64,000 nucleotides of DNA, taken from Theristus sp. LFF4_11 (lineage: Eukaryota; Nematoda; Chromadorea; Monhysterida; Xyalidae). Positions within the stretch are counted from its first letter, which is position 1, and each line of letters starts with the position of its first letter. The notes beneath the pieces were generated by a model. It was given only the letters and a program-made list of their open reading frames with translations. It was not told where the DNA came from and made no database searches. Shown one piece after another: positions 53,001 through 59,000 of the stretch. The DNA lies in contig JASANC010003710.1 of the NCBI GenBank assembly GCA_030248135.1, positions 62,001-126,000 of the forward strand, given 5' to 3'. The translations under genes and the position numbers were made by a program.

Positions 53001-56000
53001 TGTAATATGCGACGACAGTCGCTGGTCTCACGATGCTATGATTTCCAGTTTCGTCAACTGTTGTTTGAAATGCAGTCCACGCTTCAGCGCTGTTAATGAA
53101 AGGATTTTTGACCAAAATTGTTTTTTATCCATCTTTTACATTTATCTTCTATTATCGACTAGCGCTTGACTCATGCCTACGACCCAAATTTAAAAACAGG
53201 CATTTTTGATTAAGCTCAGAAGGGCATTACAAATCTGCAGAAAGAACAACATTGGCTTGCAAAAAAAATTTGCTTGCTTACATTTCCAAAAACAGTTGAT
53301 AGAAGTTATTTTATACTAACAAAATAACTGAAAATGCTGCATCTATTATACTAAAATAATGCTTTGTCAGTGGAACTTTTTTGCAGTTTGAATTGGCGCC
53401 CATTTTTGCAATGCCTAAGAGCAACAACCGACAAGCGAGACAATTGTAAGAATTGCAAGGACTAGACTGAAGGAGTTTTTTTAACAATCGTTCGAAAGTT
53501 ACTTGCACTTTTTACAAACTTGCCTGTTTTGTTATTCCACAAACTTACAAACTTTCAAAAATTCACCTTAACTTGGTGTAAGTGGACAAAGTGATTTCTT
53601 TTCTTCACAGTTTTTAAAAGTGATACAAAAAACTTTTTTACGTGCTTTGTTTCTTAAACAATTTTCCATTATACCCGGCGTCTTTTTTATACAAATGTTA
53701 TTGAGTACGAAAAAGCCATGACATAGTGTAAAATCAGACAAAAGAACGTCACAAGGCAAACGTTCAACATCACCGTCTTATAGCAAACCACATTAGAAGA
53801 CACGGGTCAACACTAGTTTTTAAGAAGTAGCTGCAAATAGTCATGCATCGACGGGTATAGCTTGCTTTGAACCTGAAGGAATATCTGTTGAAATTGAAAT
53901 CTAGAGCAGCAAGTTGAAACCGCTCAAAGTCAAAAATGCATTTTGAATCCGGGTCGTTGGCACGGATCAAATGATAGTTTTAAACCATATTTGCAAGGAA
54001 CCTGTTATAAATTCTGACAGACGCGTTCCATCCAAATGTGTCTTTCAGCATTGCACTGTAAAACTGATTGTTCTGTGCTGTCGAGGTTAAGTTGGCCAAT
54101 TCCGCCTTAAATAAACAATCTTTCTACCAAAAGTTAAACGCAAGTCAATGAAGCTTGGTTTTGTCTCGTTTCTACCTGCAGCACCTCACAGGCTGCTTGT
54201 GCAGAAGCAAAATCAACTGGAGAGTTTCCGATATAATATTCATTCCCGTCATTATATGTGAACCATTCGCCAGTACATGTCGGAACTACAAAAACACAGA
54301 TTGTTTAATAACGATACATGCATGAGGCAACAAAGACGTACAAACCGCCAGTGTCGTTATATGTAGTTCGAAAATACGTTAGTGCTGGCTCGCCCACAGC
54401 GACAACAGGTGTGTTTGGTGTGTACCAACGCTGCCATCGTCCATCAACCCATTCTCCGCCGCTCATAATACTATAGTTCGCGGCAAAATAAGACGCAATC
54501 AGATAGTGCGCAGTGGCTTTGCAAACCGACAATACCTACAGTAAATGTTGAAACCGCTTCCTTGTTTTATTCTGCTACGTATTTTGCAGCTTACAACAGT
54601 TAAAATGTTAACTGACTGTTACAGGCGCTGAAGTGATGTCAGACACAGCATTATACATAACAACATAAAACGTGTACGAGTACGCATGTTGCCAAACGGT
54701 AACAGGCATGGTACTGTTGGCCTGATCTTGTGTATTGTTGAGGGTATCATTGTACCACGCAAACATGTAGTAGTGACTATCACTCCCTAAAATGAGACCA
54801 GTTAAAAAGAGCTGCTGGAAACAGTGTTAAAACTAGCGAAAGTTTGCAATATGACAAAAAAATCTAGTAGTTCTCACAAGAGTTATCAAATGGTAGATCT
54901 ACATCGACCAGAAATTTGTTGAACGTTTCGACTATCGGCCACGGAGTAGAAGTTAAGTTAGGTGATACACTTAGTCTTTCTTGAGTGTGTACAATTGCTG
55001 ATCCGTTCATCTCCCATCCTAACAAAATGGCAGTTTCGTCGCGCAATATTACTTCGAATGACAGATGACTCGGTTGTGATGGGTTCCAGCTTGCCTGCAT
55101 GAACCAAACGCGTCATCACTTTGTTTGATCGATGCAAAAACACCGCAGTCTTGAACAGGGTGGTTCAAAAAACTACAAGATGAGAATTGCTAAGGTAGCT
55201 AGCTCGTCAACCGGTAAATGGTTTCGGCGAAAATTTTAACCAAGAATCGCAGATTACTTTCTAGTTTTTGTGTTAAACTTTTATGGCAATTTGTCACTTG
55301 TAGCTCGCAAAATCAGCAATTTTGTAAAAAATCAGAAAAACCACAATTTTCAATTTATGATTTCGGGTAGATATTGTCATCATCATCCAGATTTTTTATC
55401 CGGGAGTTTGGTCATTTCATCTTCCGTTTTACTGTCGTCCACGTCACTGTGTCTGTTTTGTCGAAAACGTTTGAACTGCTCAATAAGAGCGCTTCGATTT
55501 TCAATCACAGCGGCTATGCGGTGTCGAAAATTGCAGCACTTTTTGATTGAGCAATTGATTGTTGTTGATTGTTTCGACACCGGAGCGGATCATTTTTTGA
55601 ATTCGTCGATGATCGCCGGCATCCACCAGATGTTTCAAGTGCTCCCAGAACAAAAGTCCAGAAGGTCTGGGCTTCTTGCGGGCCACTCACTTGCATCCAA
55701 TTTGCCAACCCAGCGGACGTTCGTTAAACGTCCACTACCCGGAATCATAAATTAAAATTCGTGTTTTTTGTTTTTATCATTTTTAATAAAATTGCTGACT
55801 TCGCAAGCTACAACTTTTGGATGCCTTTTTTCTACATGTAGAGCCGATTTTTATTGTGTAGTTTTGGATCGCCCTGTACTTGACTTGTAATCTTGAGAAT
55901 TGTAATTGTACCGGTTGATCAAAAAGTGTTACAGTCAACGGACTTTCACCAGTTGACAATGTGCCGCTAGAGTCGTTCACCAAAACAGAATAATTGTGTG

Positions 56001-59000
56001 TCGCATATTCTGCAACAAACGCAATAAAATTAAAAATTTTATGTGTCACTTATTTTGAAAAGAATAAAATAATCAGGAAAATTAAAAATTACGCACTGTT
56101 CGTGTTGCTTTTACAACAACCAAATGGATACGTTTTTACTTTGCTTATTTATGCTGAGTTTTACTTGAACCATTTTTACTCACCACCAACTTTTTTTTAC
56201 CAAATGAATATTTTTATTTTTATTTTTATTTTTACTTTTTTGCATACGTACCGGTCCTTTCGCATACGTACTGCAAAACAGTAGAAGTCGGCTCTGTTAC
56301 TAATTGGCGAGTCGCCGGATTGAAAGTAATGGCTGTGACATTATCTGCATCCACCACCCACGCGGACGATCTAAAGCATAGTTTCTCAAGTTGATTTTTT
56401 GTTCAATATAATCAATAATAATAAATAATCATTAGGAAGAAAGTGCAAAAAAACAAACCCAGAGTCGCCATAGTGTTGTAATGCAGTTGCTATCGCATAA
56501 ATGGTATCATTATCTGCAGTGTTCGCTCGTGCCACATGGGCATTCATATTGGCGCAATTTGTTTGGGCAGTTGCGAAATCTGCCGTCACCTGACTAGCAT
56601 GCATTTCGCGATTTGCTATTGCTACCCACCATCCGCTGCAGTACGTCCAGTTGTCTACAAGTACATAAAAGACCGAATGCGTGAACACATTTATTTGTGA
56701 TACATGAAGGCAAAAAAAGTTTTATTATGACTTACCATATCCGTAGTGTGCTGCTACAAAGAAACGACTTTCATGCTGCGCCAAAAACGTAAAGTTAGCA
56801 TGTGTTACAACATGATACCGCCAACTGGCGTCCCTGTAGTCTGCGACACTTCCATTGTAGGGGTAATAAATTGACGCCAGTTGCAGCCCATCAGGAAGAC
56901 AGTTTACACGGATCTGCAAACAACTAAGAAAATTACCTGACCAGTATAAGAAAGCTATAAATTTTAAACAAACGGATAACAATACTACGATTTTAATCAA
57001 AAATGTTTTCGCTTACTAACCAATCTTCTTGAAGTTCACAAAAATGCACTTACCACAAAAAATGTGCTAACAGTAGACATTCCATCAGTAACATCAAGTG
57101 TTATGTTGTACATTCCTGGCCAGGTGAAATTATGTAGCTGGTGTGGCATTGTTCCGTTATAAGATGGCGTTCCATCATCCCAATCAATGTGATAATACAA
57201 TTGTTCGCGATTATTCCACAAATCTAGTTTCATCCCATCAGCTGAAAAAAATTTAAGTGAGTTCCTTATACCAAAGTTTGTCAAATATAATGCTGCTTAC
57301 TTCTGTAGAACACATCTTGAACACTAAAGTTGTAGACCATTTGAACAAGCCCAAGGTTTGGCCCTTCAAACAACAGCGTTGAAACTTTCAGCGGAGCTAT
57401 GACGATAATCTATAACAATTAAACTTGTTACGTCAGCAACAACTCTCTGTAGTTATTTTTGATTAGATTAAATTAAAGTTGATTAGAAGAACAGTTATAT
57501 TTGTACGTTTGTCAGATTGGCGAAGTACGTTGTGCCAAAAATGTTTGTAAATTCTGCTCCCAATGAATAGTCACCGGACGTGTGAAACTGAACCGTCTGA
57601 TTGGGATTATGACCGAACGACTCGTTCCACGAATATGTTTGATTCCAGTTGGCACCGTTGAAAGTTATCACGAACGATGTATTTAAGCAAGCTAAACAGT
57701 GTAAGTTATAAATGACAAATACGCTCTTTGTGAAACGCATATAATAGTCAAAAACACCTCTCAGATCTCGTGGAAGTAACGGCGGAGTGGAATCAATTTG
57801 AATCCTCACGGAGTCATTCTGCAAGTATCGAAGCTCAAAACGAGATGGATCCAACGTCAGGTTAAGCACAGTGTCCGCAAGTACAGGATCATAATACTGA
57901 GTAACGTATGCGGGTGGAATATATGGGTCGTACGGTGACCAAGCCGTCAATTCCATTGTGACGTTCGTCGCATCGCCATGCGTCTAAACAGCTTTGGATA
58001 TAGCGTGTAGTATTAGATACAAAAAATTGTGAAACGAATTTTGATTTAATGAATTAGTACACAATGCAATTACCTACCTATGAAAACCTTTATTTCAATT
58101 CAATGTATACATTGTTGCCTTGTAAATAAAACAAACACACTTACCACAAAGTCTTCAGTCCAATTTCTCGAGAGGTCAGTGAGATCTGGAGCTAATGAAA
58201 TGTTGTGCCAAACTCCTTGTATCCAAATTTCATACATTCGCACGTAACCTGTAATATATATACAGTATATGCAAGTTTTTTGCTCATGAATCTGGTACGT
58301 ACAAAAAATGAACTGAAATACATTGCACTTAAGTGCACAAGTGTGCATTTAACAAGACATTTTATTTGTTATTTTGAATAACAAGTAACAAACAACAACC
58401 AATTATCACACCGGTATCGCCTGACACCATGAAAATATTATCTCTGCCACGAGGTAAAACCGGCAAAGGGCATTGGTCATTGGGATCAGGAGGTGGAAAC
58501 GGATTTTGCCAAGAACCATCGCTAGCTAACATCAGCACTGATACATTTATTCCGGTGATGTACTCCGCAAATATAATCTGAAAACATTTATTGCACGTCT
58601 TTATGGGGATCCATTTTTTAAAGCACAGTGACATACTGAGTTGTTCAGTTCGTGTTCCCAGGTACCAAACAGGTTTGAATAGATCATTGTGACATTGTAG
58701 TGACCGGGATACACTGCAGTTATGTTAACCGTGCCGTCTAAGCTCACATATCCGCTGTGATTTCCCACTTGTATCAGTAGTGAACCGTTTCCACAACCTA
58801 AGTAAATTACAAATCACTCATATATTGTTTAAAGTGAACTGAGTTAGAATCAGTTTATGAAATAAAATAAAAACCCACCAAGAACATCAACCGGACGCAA
58901 ATGCGGTGTCACCGAGAAAACGTCCAGATTTAAATCCGAACCGGGCGGCACAACATCTCCAGGAGTCATTATTGCGTGCATAACTGGTTCCACAGCACGT

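Larger units (their letters stand above)
26015..56914 (-). repeat. Array of about 12 C-type lectin / PKD-like modules
   Basis: Each module is normally about six exons and 330 residues. (1) A lectin half starting C-x-GWWHQY and containing an LANLT-like core. (2) A lectin end with YICERQ. (3) A short KNFSLxWNDS exon. (4) A TNETVQFPIYIITREYL exon ending in TPTLTLNTVAFLDENITILL. (5) GPNTLRVFYEFVDPDG to WNGVSTAISHYY, which with the end of exon 4 forms a PKD-like domain lacking the WDFGDG turn. (6) VCRPTDFRITQAFFPYQN to RANWAMPWI. The lectin domains lack the usual WND calcium site. Array edges are 56914 and about 26015. Individual modules are listed separately. Confidence 0.85.

Noticed and set aside
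53770..53970. Minus-strand ORF between lectin exons of module 2
   Set aside because: The true lectin end exon (YYICYRN) lies at 52985-53089; this ORF has no lectin motif and is treated as intron.
55270..55755. 161-codon plus-strand ORF, the longest uninterrupted one in its region
   Set aside because: It is antisense to the decayed transposase of the 55156-55876 element and has no recognisable protein features.
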